Source: Helianthus annuus (taxonomy: Eukaryota; Streptophyta; Magnoliopsida; Asterales; Asteraceae). Taken from it: a stretch of 64,000 nucleotides of DNA. The notes under the pieces were generated by a model that was not told the origin of the DNA, did not search any database, and saw nothing but the letters and a program-made list of their open reading frames with translations. Below, piece after piece: positions 1 to 10,764 of the stretch (position 1 is its first letter; each line of letters opens with the position of its first letter). The position numbers were made by a program, and so were the translations under genes. Location of the stretch: the NCBI RefSeq assembly GCF_002127325.2, contig NC_035435.2:9360423-9424422 (forward strand), in the 5' to 3' direction.

Positions 1-2511
1 CTCAAAACATTTTATTTATCATATTAGATCAGTAGAAAAAGGTTTGGTATCAAAAGGATTCGTAAAACTCATTTTATAGCCAAAAAGGGCGAAACCGACA
101 ATAACCGAATCAAGCTTAGAACTCTTTGTTATGCTCAGCCTAAAAATAATTAAAAATCTTCAAAAATCCCAAAATATTATATTACATCAGTGGGTAAAAA
201 GTTTGATATCAAAAATTGGGTTTAGATAGGCTATATGCCAATTACGCCGTTTAATTCATAAAAAGCTTTTCATTTACGCTAATGAGCATAACTCCTAATC
301 TAGACCTCAAACTGATGTCAAATTTTAGGGACAAGTCTATAAATCAGTAATGAAGGTTTCTATTCTTTTACTTTTCCAAAAATCATGTTTTAAGGTGAAA
401 AGGGCATAATAGTCAACATTTAAGCATTTAACGGAAACATGCAAATGATTTAGATAACTAATGAACCAAGTTGTATAATCACAGAGGGTTATACTTATAT
501 GAAACCTGGTCTTAATAAGGCTCTAAGGCATTTCTAAACTATGCTTAAACGGGTCAGAACTGAAAGTCAAAGTAGAAGTCAAACTATGCGACTTTCGGTC
601 CCAAACCGAGGCTAAACTGAAAATTGCCGGGGTAAACATGTTTAGACATGTTCTTACATTAATTACCAAGTTATATTAATGATAAAACAGGTTGCATGGC
701 TTCTACATTGCTAATTATGCCTTAATTTGAAAATAAGCTTTCTGTTGACTTTTTAAAGTTAACTTTGACCCGACAATTGACCTAGCTAGAGTGGAAATCA
801 GAGAGTACCCTTTTAAGGGTTTATTACCCACATAATTACCCACTCATAGGTATTTTTAATTCGAGATTTGACTGGATAATTATTGATTAATCTCGAAGTC
901 AAACCTTAATTACGACGGTTTGACTTTTAGCTAATTAACTAAGCTAAACTGAATTAGGAAGGGTTAAGGACACTTACAAGGGTCCTATGCACGATTAGGA
1001 AGCCTAAGGAATCTTGTTGCTGATCAGAGGAGCTTAGGGATGGCAATGGGTCGGGTTTGGGACGGGTTTAGGTAATCCCAAACCCAAACCCGATTAAATA
1101 AACCTATCCCAAACCCGTCCCAAAACCCGTCGGGTTTTTATCGGGTAAATACCCGGGTATCAGGTAAACCCATTAATCTAAAAAAAATTACCCGTTGGGT
1201 ATACACGACCCAAACCATGGGTTTCGGGTAAACCTATTAATTAGGAAATAAAAAGATATACATTGGAGATTGGGAAATTGAGATTTTAATGGGTGAGTTT
1301 TAAGCTTCCATAATTATAAAAAAAGAATATGTATATTTATATATAAAAAAATAGAAAGAATATGGGGTAAACGGGTATACTTTATAGGGTAAATGGGTCG
1401 GGTAAACGGGTATACTTTATCGGGTAATCGGGTCGGGTAAACGGGTATATCATTAAATCCCAAACCCGTCCCAAACCCGCGAAGAAAATAAAACTAATCC
1501 CATACCCGGTCCCAAACCCGATTACTAGACCCAAACCCGTCCCAAATGATTCAGGTTTCGGGTTTACCCATCGGGTTCGGGTTCGATTGCCATCCCTAGA
1601 GGAGCTCCATAAATAAACTTGTGAACTTTGCAAATGAATGAACAAAGTGTTGCAACCTTGAAGCTCCTTATATACTCATTTTGATCATCTAGGATCATGC
1701 CAAGGAAGTCTACAGGTGATATAAGATGCTCACAAGTGCCCCCTATGCATGAAATACCATTGGGGCAGCCCCTGGTATGTAAAACAAGCGTTTGAAGACG
1801 GTTAACAGCCTTAACAGGCACCTGTCCAAAGTTTCTGTCGCTGTGCTGCTCACGCGGGCCGCGTAAGCCCATAGGGCACTCTTACGCGGGCCGCCTGGCC
1901 CTCCAGAACCAGCCAAACAAGTTTCCTTTAATTACATTTCAGCCCCTGGTCCTTTGTAACGTGGTTTTAACTCTTGTTCTTGCATTTTTGGCCCTTTAAC
2001 CTTACTTTTAAGGGCTCCATAACATATTTAAGTATTGGTAAGTCCTTGGTTAACCTTGAGATCACCCGAAAAGTCATAAATTTCAACGTTGACGCTTTTA
2101 ACCCCTCGTATACGAATTTCATCATAACTTTCTCATACGATAACGAAACTTTATGAAATTTTTATCACTCATTTTAGTGAGCATAATTTACCGTTACAAA
2201 GCTTCGGGTTTGCTAAAAGGTCATTCAGAGGTATACTTTAAACATGTTGACACATTTAACCCCTGTAGTTTGTAATCTCTCACTTTCTTTCATATTTAGC
2301 TTCGTATGATCCATGATTTATTCGTTTAAGGATATAAACATCATGTAGGGCTATTGTACGATATATTTATCCGTTGTTGACACTTTGAACCCTTATATTC
2401 ACATACTTTCTCTGTTTGTCAACTTTAGTCCCTTTAAAGTATTCTTTCACATGTTCAAAGCTTATGTCACGTGTCAATACATTATTGGACTTGAATTTTC
2501 GAGGTGTTACA
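1..2511 (-). mobile_element. Partial LTR of a Gypsy-type retrotransposon, minus orientation
   Basis: The right edge at 2500-2511 reads, on the minus strand, TGTAACACCTCG, a common start of plant chromovirus-type LTRs. The sequence to its left is non-coding and AT-rich, with GC-rich patches such as the gcgggccgcgtaag motif around 1855-1890, as expected of LTR interior. No left LTR end or partner LTR is visible, so the copy either runs out of the window or is a truncated or solo LTR. A hAT MITE (1035-1598) is inserted in it. No coding region was recognised. The family assignment is an inference from the terminal motif. Confidence 0.5.
1035..1598. mobile_element. hAT-type MITE with 13-bp TIRs and 8-bp TSD
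   Basis: The element starts TAGGGATGGCAAT and ends ATTGCCATCCCTA, a perfect 13-bp inverted repeat, and is flanked by a perfect 8-bp duplication GAGGAGCT (1027-1034 and 1599-1606). An 8-bp TSD with TAGGG-type ends is diagnostic of the hAT superfamily. The interior is made of many copies of ACCCG/CGGGT-type motifs in both orientations and has no transposase, so it is non-autonomous. Confidence 0.92.
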
Positions 2512-3310
2512 TCATAAATTCAAGCTTGTTACCATTACAACAATATTTGCTCATTACATTGTAGTGTACATGATCAATGAACAGATTCATGAGGCTCAGT
2601 AAATGCAAAAGGACCAAGCCACCATGGTTGCAATAAGGGTTGCAGGTGCCAAGCTGCCATCCTCCATAACTGCCACGCCAGGGAGGCATATTGCCTTTAT
2701 TTTGATAACTCATCACAACCTCCGTGTAACAACCGTCCATTTAAACCAAATATGACCAACCACAAAATACATCATTCATTGTTCATTCGTTTCAACTATC
2801 AATAAATTAAAGAAGACAACATAAGTATACATATACCCCTTATAAAATTTATCAGGTGTCAGCTTATTTACCCAAACAAAATGAACGATTTAGGGTTTAT
2901 CATCACAAACCCCAAAGGCCCTATGTCAACACCCTCGTCGAACCATATTTCAGATATAGGGTTTAGCATCGCAAACCTGAAATCATAAGAGGCTAAGAGC
3001 ATTTTCCACAACTAAATCATAAGAGCATTATCAAAAATCAACTTCATACTATCAACGTGGTTTATAAACCCTAAATAACACCACCGTCGATTAAAAAGCT
3101 AACTATCATTCAACTGTTAACGAAATCAGACCAATCGAACGACAAAATAATAGAATCCAACCACAAAATAGCGATTACCGTCGAGTTTAGAGTCTTGAAA
3201 TCCGTTGAATGATGAATGAAAGAACCGATTGAAGGTTGTCGCCGATGGTATTGAGAGAGAGAGAGACGCGGAGGATTTTTGTTTAGGGTTTGATTGGAAT
3301 GAAGAGTGCA
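2512..3310 (-). pseudogene. 5' fragment of a possible host gene cut off by the LTR
   Basis: Reading the minus strand, a TATA-like run near 3510 is followed by a CT-rich leader (about 3310-3179) with a good donor (G/GTAATC), then an acceptor at 2796-2797 (TTGATAG) and a second exon from 2795 with an ATG at 2740. The ORF from there (2740-2507) has a Gly/Trp-rich stretch including MPPWRGSYGGWQLG and then runs straight into the LTR boundary at 2511. An alternative frame in the same stretch is also open, so the true frame is uncertain. I do not recognise a family. It looks like the start of a small gene truncated by LTR insertion, but it could be spurious. Confidence 0.3.
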
Positions 3311-3880
3311 AAGGAAGTTAATAATTGAAACCGGGTTTACCATTTTGTATCGGGTCCTCCGCCTTTTTCATTATAACGTGATTTACATTTGAGTTCGGGT
3401 CATCCGGGTTATCCATCGGGTCATCCGGGTTATCCATCGGTTTTGGCGGGAAAATCCATATGAGGTGAAACCACAGGGTGACATGTGTCCCCCAATGATT
3501 TCTTTTATATATAGAAATATAGATATATAGATTTTCCAATTCTATCTCGAATTTGGATACGCTATATTTGATTTGAAATTTTATGATGTTATAGGTATTG
3601 TTTTGGAAATGTTCATTACTTGTATGACATTTTCCATATCACTTTTTATGTCCGAGGACGATGGAAGAATGTTTATTATGGAAAAGCGTTTTAGTAACGT
3701 TTTGACGTTACACAAAAAAAAATTAATAAATGTGTACTGGTCCAGTCTGCAGTCTACACGACCGGCTTCACGTTCCAACCGTGAATCGACAAAATTCCTA
3801 CGGTTAAATGGTTTTCTTTACACGGTTGAACACATATATTTCAAACAAGCCAAATTTATTCGGTTTAATCGATTCGATGA

Positions 3881-3976
3881 TTTAAACAATTTATAAACTT
3901 CTAACTAAATTCAAGAAATGCAATGATGTTTAAACAATTTATAAACTTCTAACTAAATTCAAGAAATGCAATGATG
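3881..3976. repeat. 48-bp perfect tandem duplication
   Basis: The 48-bp unit starting tttaaacaatttataaac occurs at 3881-3928 and again at 3929-3976 with no difference that I can see. It is a recent local duplication in non-coding DNA. Confidence 0.9.
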
Positions 3977-4080
3977 TAAAATTCATACATATATAAAAGG
4001 TATGAAAGTACAAAATATACTATCATAACAAAATCCCATTGAAGCTCTTAGAGGACTCGGGGCACCCCCGTGATCAGCAA

Positions 4081-4171
4081 GTTTAACGCGTTAAACCACA
4101 ACGCAACACCGCCGCCTCTCTTTTCATAACGCGTGGAATTTTAAACGCGTTAAACCCAGCACGCGTTAAAC
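4081..4171. repeat. Cluster of TTTAACGCGTTAAA palindromes
   Basis: A 16-bp perfect palindrome GTTTAACGCGTTAAAC lies at 4081-4096. Near copies follow at 4141-4155 and 4161-4171. The stretch between about 3550 and 4470 otherwise holds no recognisable gene. It may be part of an unresolved MITE. Confidence 0.5.
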
Positions 4172-4232
4172 TTTTGAGTTTTATAGGGTATGACTTGTAC
4201 ATTGTGTATTAATACTTGTATATTGGAATCCC

Positions 4233-4360
4233 CATCACTAGTGATTCCACCCCTAGTCCATTTCTATCACTAGTGATGGAAATTGGATTGATGACATGGC
4301 ATTAGTTGATTGGATAGTGGGAGTGATGGAATCCATCACTAGTGATTCCACCCCTAGTCC
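4233..4360. repeat. Pair of 27-bp direct repeats around a small inverted core (MITE-like)
   Basis: A 27-bp sequence beginning CATCACTAGTGATTCC occurs at 4233-4259 and 4334-4360. TCACTAGTGA is itself palindromic and recurs between the two copies near 4265. The arrangement resembles a small foldback element, but no target duplication was resolved. Confidence 0.45.
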
Positions 4361-4469
4361 CCTTACAATATCACAAAATTAATCACAAGATAACACACAT
4401 GTCTTCATCTCAACCATCACCTCAAATCAACGGTCAAGATCTACAAACACCAGAAAACCAAAACACACA

Positions 4470-4477
4470 TATAAATA
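4470..4477 (+). promoter_or_regulatory. TATA box probably stranded by MULE insertion
   Basis: TATAAATA lies directly before the left MULE target duplication (4476-4484). The leader-like sequence that should follow it, with CT-rich and CCCTAA motifs, is found on the far side of the MULE from 10166. The simplest reading is that this was the core promoter of the gene at 10765-14027. Confidence 0.5.
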
Positions 4478-4484
4478 AAACCTA

Positions 4485-4675
4485 GAGTTAATTGCTCGGA
4501 TAGTCCCTGTGGTTTCAAGTTTTTTCATGTTTAGTCCCCAACTTTTCTAAATAGCAGCTGTGCTCCCTGTGGTTTGTTGGTTTATTACTCGGATAGTCCC
4601 TGGAACTAACTGAAGTTTGTTTTAAAGGTTAAGTCCCCTCACGTGTCCCTCACGTGAGGGTATTTTCGTCATTTC
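4485..4675 (+). repeat. Left terminal inverted repeat of the MULE
   Basis: The repeat starts GAGTTAATTGCTCGGATAG and contains CCCTGTGGTTT motifs and a CACGTGAGGG palindromic patch. It is identical to the reverse complement of 9966-10156. It probably carries the transposase promoter, since the first coding ATG lies only 139 bp inside it. Confidence 0.95.
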
Positions 4676-4813
4676 CTTTGCTCCCAACACTCTGTTCACC
4701 CATTAAAGGCATGCAGCTCTTCATTAATGTATGTCAGTTGTATCTTCCCTCCCAAAAAAACCCAGTTCACCATCCCTGTAACTCTCTCTCTTCTAACCCT
4801 AAAATCGATCAAA

Positions 4814-7800
4814 ATGGATGGAGATGACGGACCAATTCCTCGTCGGGGGCCAGGTCAGAGTTGGGAAATAAGGTACACTGAAGAAGGCGATGCCCCATTC
4901 ATTCCAGAGGAAGTATATGGTAAGTGTTTAAACCCTAAATTGATGTTGTTGAAGAACAGGAAATCGCGATTTCATTCCAGATGTCTCATTGTTGTGTGTA
5001 CTTTTTTTTGCAACAGAGGGTTTTGAGAGCTGGTTCACATTAAAGATTCATCATGGTGGAATATTTAGAAACTTTCCTGGAAGGAGATACACCTATGGGA
5101 GGTATAATTTCGTTGACTTTTGTAACATAGAAGAGTTCTCTGTTCATGAAATAGATTACATGGTGAAAGACCTAAAGATTGAAACTGAAAATGTGAAATT
5201 ATACTACCACTTTCAAATACCTGGAAAAGACTTAGACTTTGGGTTAGCACCTTTAGGTAATGATACTGATGTTATACATTTGGGGAAGTATGTTGCACAA
5301 AATAAGGTAGTTAATTTGTTCATAGAACATGGTGTTACTTACCTTAAAACTTACTTTACATCTCCACAAGCTTCTAAAGTTGTTATTCAAGAATTAGATG
5401 ATGTAGAGAATTCTGGTAATACCCTTGCATTGGTTAAACCTAGACAGAAGATTAGGGTTGCAAAAAAATTGCTTCTGGAATGGGAAAAATCTGGTGAGGG
5501 TTCTAGTGAGGCTGTTAAGGATAGTGTGCAGGAGAAGGGGGTTGTGGAAGGTGGTGAGTCTGATAAGGGGGTTGTGAAAGTTGGTGAGTCTGATAAGGGG
5601 GTTGTGAAAGGTGGTGAGACTGATAAGGAAGGTCAAACTGATAAGGAGGTTCAAACTGATAAGGAAGGTCAAGCTGATAAGGAGGTTCAAGCTGATAAGG
5701 AGGTGGTTCAAACTGATAAGGAGGTGGTTCAAACTGATAAGGAGGTGGTTCAAGCTGATAAGGAGGTGGTTCAAACTGATATGGAGGCTGATGGTTTTTC
5801 TTTTAACCTTGATAATTCTGAATTTTCTAAGGATAATCTAGATGTCAATGAGTCTGATGGCAATGAGTCTGATGGTAATGAGGCATCAAATGAAGATAAT
5901 GATGACTCTGAAGATAGTGATTATGAGGTTGATAAAGATTATGTAGATGAGGAAGATTCTGGTCTTGACAATAGGGAATTCCATGAACATGTTGACCATG
6001 GGGAGGAGTATATAGGATCATATCATCAATCTGTAGGCAACCATGAAGGGGATGATAGTGATGAGGTGTTAGCTGGTGAAAATCTAAGCTGGGAATCATT
6101 TGATAGTCTAACTGAAGATTCAATGGAAGACTTTGAAACTAGAAGAAGTATGAAGCTGAAAGAAATTAAAAGAAAGATGAGGGATGCTACTTCTGTAGCA
6201 GAAGTGAGGTTCTATATTGGGCAAATGTTTGGAACTGCTAAAGAAGCAAAGGATAGTATTAATAGGCATTCTATTGAAACAAAGAGGGAACTTTCATTTT
6301 TGAGAAATGATAAAAGGAGGATTAGAGTAGTGTGTGAAGGGAAGGTACCTGTTTTTTCCACTGGGCTTAGTCAGCCATGTGCAAGTGGGTCAAGTGGCCC
6401 AAAAAAAAGTGCAGGGACATGTAATGACAAAAGAAAAAGTAGGTTAAATAGTGTAGCTTGTCCTTGGTTGCTTTACATTTCAAGACTTAATGCTAATGAA
6501 GAAACATTGGTAGTTAAAACCTACAATCCGGAACACAAGTGCTTACAATCCAGGAAGATTCAAGCATTCACATCAACATTCATGGCAAAAGAAGACTAGA
6601 TAATTAACCAAGTGCAGGCAAACCCTAATGTTCCAGTTAAAAGCATTCAAGATGAGCTTGGAAGGCGGTATGAGCTTGGTGTTTCAAAAATGAAGGTGCA
6701 TATATATCTGTTTTACTGTTATTACAGTTCCTGTTAAGTAGCATAGGTTCTGTTTATTGTTGTTACATTTTCTGTTAATTTGTGTTTTTGTCTCTGATTA
6801 CTTGCATATATTGTGGTGATGTTTGTTGAAGGCATTTAGGGCAAGATTAAAAGCTACAAGGCAAATTCAGGGGAATTTTAAAGATCAATATGCTCAGTTG
6901 AGGGACTATGTTATAGAGTTGACCAACACAAATCCAGGCACAACTGTTAAGTTTCTGGTTGAGCCAGAATGTAACCCTAGTGCACCTACTAGGATCTTCA
7001 AAAGGATCTACGTTTGTTTGGGACCATTAAAAGAGGGATTCAAAGCATGTAGAAGGGAGTTGTTGGGGTTAGATGGGGCATTTATGAAAGGCCCCTACCC
7101 CGGTCAAATGTTAACTGCAGTTGGGTTAGATCCAAACAATGGCATCTACCCATTGGCTTATGGCATTGTGGAGACTGAAAACAAGGACTCATGGACATGG
7201 TTCTTGCAAAATATCCAAGATGACTTAGATCTTCCATCAAATGCAAACTTCACATTTATTTCTGACAGGCAGAAGGTATACATGCAAACTTCACATTTAT
7301 TACTTCACATTTACTTCACATTTAATTCTGTTTTGATCAGGGAATTATACCTGCAATCAATCAAGTTTTTCCAGCAGCTGAGCATCGCTTTTGCCTTAGA
7401 CATATTCACCAAAACATGAAGCTACAATGGAGAGGCTTGGCTTTCAAACACTTCATCAGAAATGCTGCAAGTGCAACTACTGTCCCTGAGTTTGAAGAGA
7501 AGATGGAGGAGTTCAAAAAATACAACCTTGAAGCATATAACTGGTTGAGAGAGATCCCACCACAACACTGGGCCAGATCCCACTTCACTGGTAGACATTT
7601 TACATGTCATTTGATTTACAACACATTCTATATTTGATTCATAGCATAATTTCCTTGTAAACACTATGCAGGAAGGGCCATATCTGATGTGCTTTTGAAT
7701 AATATGTGTGAGGTCTTAAATGCTAAAACAGTTGAGGGCAGAGATAAGCCAATAATTTCAGCTTTGGAGTTTATGAGAGAGTATTTAATGCAGAGGATTG

Positions 7801-8486
7801 TGAATGTGATCAGAAAGATAGGTAGGTGTAATGGCCCACTAACACCTAGTGCTACCAAAATACTAGCAGAAAACAAAAAAGATGCATCAAGGTACACTGT
7901 TAAATGGTCTGGTGGGCCTAAGTACCAGGTTAGTAGAGGTGGACAAATTTCACAAAGGGTTGTTGATGTTGTAGAGATGGTTTGTAGTTGCAGGCAGTGG
8001 GAGATTACTGGGATCCCATGTAGACATGCAGTTGCAGTTAACTGGGACATGGCTCTACATGGGCAGCAAGTTGGCCCCCCTGAATCATGGGTAAATCAGT
8101 GCTACTGGTTGGACACTTGGAAGGCAGTCTACTCACACAGAATAGAGCCCATTAATGGCAGAGACCTTTGGCCAAAATCCAATGTCCCAACCACTTTGAC
8201 CCCTCCATTGCACCACAAGTCAGTTGGCAGGCCCAAGAAGAAAAGGAGAAAGGATCAAGTTGAATTGCAGGATGAACTGGAAAGGGCTGGAAAGGCAGGA
8301 CAAAGGAAGGGGAAGGAAGTTGAGCATCAAAGTGGAAAGCTTACAAGAAAGTGGAAATCAGTTAACTGCAAGAAATGTGGGGGTAAAGGTCATAATATAA
8401 GGACTTGTGGGAAAGTGAAGAAAGGGAAACAACCAAAGAAAAGTGACCAAGGCAATGCTGGGAATCAAGAAGGTACAAGTGTTTGA
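4814..8486 (+). CDS. MULE transposase (mudrA-like), five exons, one in-frame stop
   Basis: Exons are 4814-4919, 5017-6695, 6832-7275, 7341-7590 and 7672-8486, all with GT-AG introns and consistent phases, giving 1098 codons including the stop. After a short N-terminus comes a PB1-like segment (WFTLKIHHGG, about residue 39 on). Next is a long acidic linker with 15-18-bp tandem repeats coding DKEVVQ-type units (about 5620-5785). Then come the catalytic DDE residues (D676 in GLDGAF, D740 in SDRQKG, E840 in NNMCE), a SWIM zinc finger (C931, C933, C943, H945), a basic RPKKKRRK patch and a CCHC knuckle (C1059-C1072). The enzyme would cut and join the TIR ends in the nucleus. Codon 563 is TAG (6597-6599) with the frame continuing normally after it, so this is a nonsense mutation rather than a frame error. 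Confidence 0.92.
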
Positions 8487-8695
8487 ATAGGAACAATGCA
8501 GATGGAAAGCTCATTTTGGTCTGGTGGTTTTTTGAGGGCTTGTCCCTAACACAGATGCTACCACCTTTTGTATTTACTTGTCAAGACAGTGTTTTTTGAG
8601 GGCTTGGGTCCCTAAAACAATTGCTACCACCTTTTGTACTGTATGTTGATGATATGGATGTTTTATGTTAGGATGTTTGAAGTAAATGAAATGTC

Positions 8696-9320
8696 TTGGA
8701 TGTGTTTATGTTTGACTCTGCACATTTTTTGGCACAAAAATTTATTCTGCAGTTTCTGCACATGTTTGGCAGGTTTATGAATTGATTCTGCACAATCTGC
8801 AGATTCTGCACATGTTTGAGCATGTTTAGGTTTGATTCTGCACATTTTTTTGCACAAAATATGTATTCTGCAGTTTCTGCACATGTTTGGGATGTTTAGG
8901 TTTGATTCTGCACATGTTTGGCAGGTTTAGGATTGATTCTGCACATGTTTGGCAGGTTTAGGATTGATTCTGCACATGTTTGGCAGGTTTAGGATTGATT
9001 CTGCACATGTTTGGCAGGTTTATATCTTGATTCTGCACAATCTGCAGATTCTGCACATGTTTGGGATGTTTAGGTTTGATTCTGCACATGTTTGGCAGGT
9101 TTAGGATTGATTCTGCACATGTTTGGCAGGTTTAGGATTGATTCTTTATCGCACACTGTTTTCGGCATAAAGAGGTTTGGTAAAAAAGGTTTCGGATACT
9201 CTTTATCGCACACTGTTTTCGGCATAAAGAGGTCTGGTAAAAAAGGTTTCGGACACTTTTTATCGCACAAACTGGTTTTGGTAAAACAGGTGTCGGACAC
9301 TTTTTATCGCACAAATTGGT
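8696..9320. repeat. Tandem repeats between the convergent MULE genes
   Basis: Around 8700-9140 a 31-bp unit containing GATTCTGCACATGTTTGGCA is repeated, with degenerate longer variants. From 9145 to about 9320 a 57-bp unit containing TTTATCGCACACTGTTTTCG is repeated two to three times. Short ORFs here only reflect the repeats. The array separates the 3' ends of the transposase and GRF genes, a position equivalent to the repetitive intergenic region of maize MuDR. Confidence 0.85.
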
Positions 9321-9434
9321 TTCGGCATAAACAAGTCTTAAACAAACAAACTTCATTGATTCATGTTTTACAAACATATTACATAAACCATCACAACCAA
9401 ACAACCTACACTGATCAACTAACCTAACCCTAAT

Positions 9435-9809
9435 TCAAATATCCAGTAACAATAAACAAACAAGCCCTAAAATCATCAACAACACCAATATTATCTTGTT
9501 CTTCAATCGATTTTTTTCTTGCAGCTGAGCAACTTCAAGCTCCATCTGGTTCCTGTATCTTAGAAGACCTGGAATGATTGCAATTGCACGCGGACACATT
9601 GGGGGGTCCACCCAACCTAAGAACCTTACACATCTGGTGTTCTGTAAATTAGAACGAAGGTCAGATTTACAGATTCCCTAAATTCTGAAGTGGAATAAAT
9701 GATTTAGAGAAGTTACCTTGTTAGGGCATGCATAGAAACGGCGTCCAGGGTTGAGATCTGTCCAAGATGTACGTATGGTTGCATCTTGACCACATGTGCA
9801 AAGCACCAT
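9435..9809 (-). CDS. GRF-type zinc finger, coiled-coil, transmembrane protein (MULE second gene)
   Basis: Two exons on the minus strand, 9809-9717 and 9641-9435 (stop TGA at 9437-9435), are joined by a 75-bp GT-AG intron and encode 99 aa. Exon 1 gives CTCGQDATIRTSW, NPGRRFYAC; exon 2 gives CVRFLGWVD. Together they make the C-x-C, NPGRxF, C, C pattern of a GRF zinc finger. A charged helix (residues about 60-80) and a C-terminal hydrophobic segment (about 81-97) follow. GRF fingers in other proteins (APE2, NEIL3, TOP3A) bind single-stranded DNA; this and the membrane anchor are family knowledge or prediction, not shown here. The gene points away from the right TIR, towards the transposase. The start is the first ATG in frame with the finger; a longer upstream exon cannot be excluded. 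Confidence 0.85.
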
Positions 9810-9965
9810 TGTTAGGAGGTTGAACAATGACCAGAGGTTGAAGATGATGATCTTCTGAACTGTTGGGAGGTTGAAGATGATGTTCTGAACTATTGTTAGG
9901 ATGAAGATGATTCATAGGTATGTATTAATAGGGCAAATAATAATAAAAATATTAAATAAGCAACA

Positions 9966-10156
9966 GAAATGACGAAAATACCCTCACGTGAGGGACACGT
10001 GAGGGGACTTAACCTTTAAAACAAACTTCAGTTAGTTCCAGGGACTATCCGAGTAATAAACCAACAAACCACAGGGAGCACAGCTGCTATTTAGAAAAGT
10101 TGGGGACTAAACATGAAAAAACTTGAAACCACAGGGACTATCCGAGCAATTAACTC
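9966..10156 (-). repeat. Right terminal inverted repeat of the MULE
   Basis: This is the exact reverse complement of 4485-4675. It lies about 157 bp upstream of the GRF gene start and probably supplies its promoter. Confidence 0.95.
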
Positions 10157-10165
10157 TAAAACCTA

Positions 10166-10764
10166 AATACACGCATAAACACCTCAATTTCACTAGCAGC
10201 AGCTCATCTTCTTCCCAAACCCTAATTTTCATCAAACCTCATCAAATTCCTTCAAAATCTCACAACTCTGTGCAATCAATCGATCACTCAACTCTTCTCC
10301 ACTCGATTTTCGACAGGTACAACAGGTTAATCGATCCTGTTTACTCCAGATTTTCGTTTTTAGCGTTAATCTAATCGTAATTCCTGTTTTTCCGATTCAG
10401 TTTCGTTAGTTTTTGTTAGGTTTGTTGTTTAATCGATATCGCTGAACAAAACGGCATCGTTTCGTGCTAATCTTATCCGTAAGTTTGAAGATTAGCGTCT
10501 TGTTGTTTGATTTAGGGTTTTGAGTTTGATTTGCGGATATTTATTCTGTTTTTGTTAGTAGAACTGAATAAAATCGTTGAAACGTGAAAGAAACGAAACT
10601 TATAGGTTCAGTTTTGTGTATGTGTAAGTATATATAGTTATATACAATTATACATACATATATAAGTGTATCTGTTTTAGAACTGAAGCCAAAAGCTTCC
10701 GGAAACTTGAGGTTTTGATTTGTGTTGAGATTAGAAAAGTATATTTGAGAATTTTTGGTTGAGA
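10166..10764 (+). other. 5' UTR with a leader intron of the 304-aa gene
   Basis: CT- and CCCTAA-rich leader sequence from about 10190 is followed by a donor at 10316/10317 (CGACAG/GTAC). A T-rich stretch with an acceptor near 10734 (GAGATTAG) precedes the ATG at 10765. A leader intron of this kind is common in plant housekeeping genes. The precise ends are inferred. Confidence 0.5.

Larger units (their letters stand above)
4485..10156 (+). mobile_element. Complete two-gene Mutator-like element (MULE)
   Basis: The element is 5672 bp long. Its ends are 191-bp inverted repeats (4485-4675 and 9966-10156) that I find identical base for base. It is flanked by a perfect 9-bp target duplication TAAAACCTA (4476-4484 and 10157-10165), as expected for the Mutator superfamily. 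Inside are a transposase gene on the plus strand (4814-8486) and a small GRF zinc-finger gene on the minus strand (9809-9435). They converge on a tandem-repeat region. Identical TIRs indicate a recent insertion. The transposase has one in-frame TAG, so this copy may depend on an intact relative. Confidence 0.95.

Noticed and set aside
3573..3896. 107-codon plus-strand ORF
   Set aside because: No recognisable motif, AT-rich composition, no splice or promoter context, and it ends in the 48-bp tandem repeat.
5394..6123. ORFs antisense or in other frames of the MULE transposase linker
   Set aside because: They arise from the 15-18-bp tandem repeats in the acidic linker; the sense frame has domains on both sides.
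8696..9150. Regular 31-bp repeats considered as a CRISPR-like array
   Set aside because: The units are contiguous tandem repeats without unique spacers, in a plant transposon.
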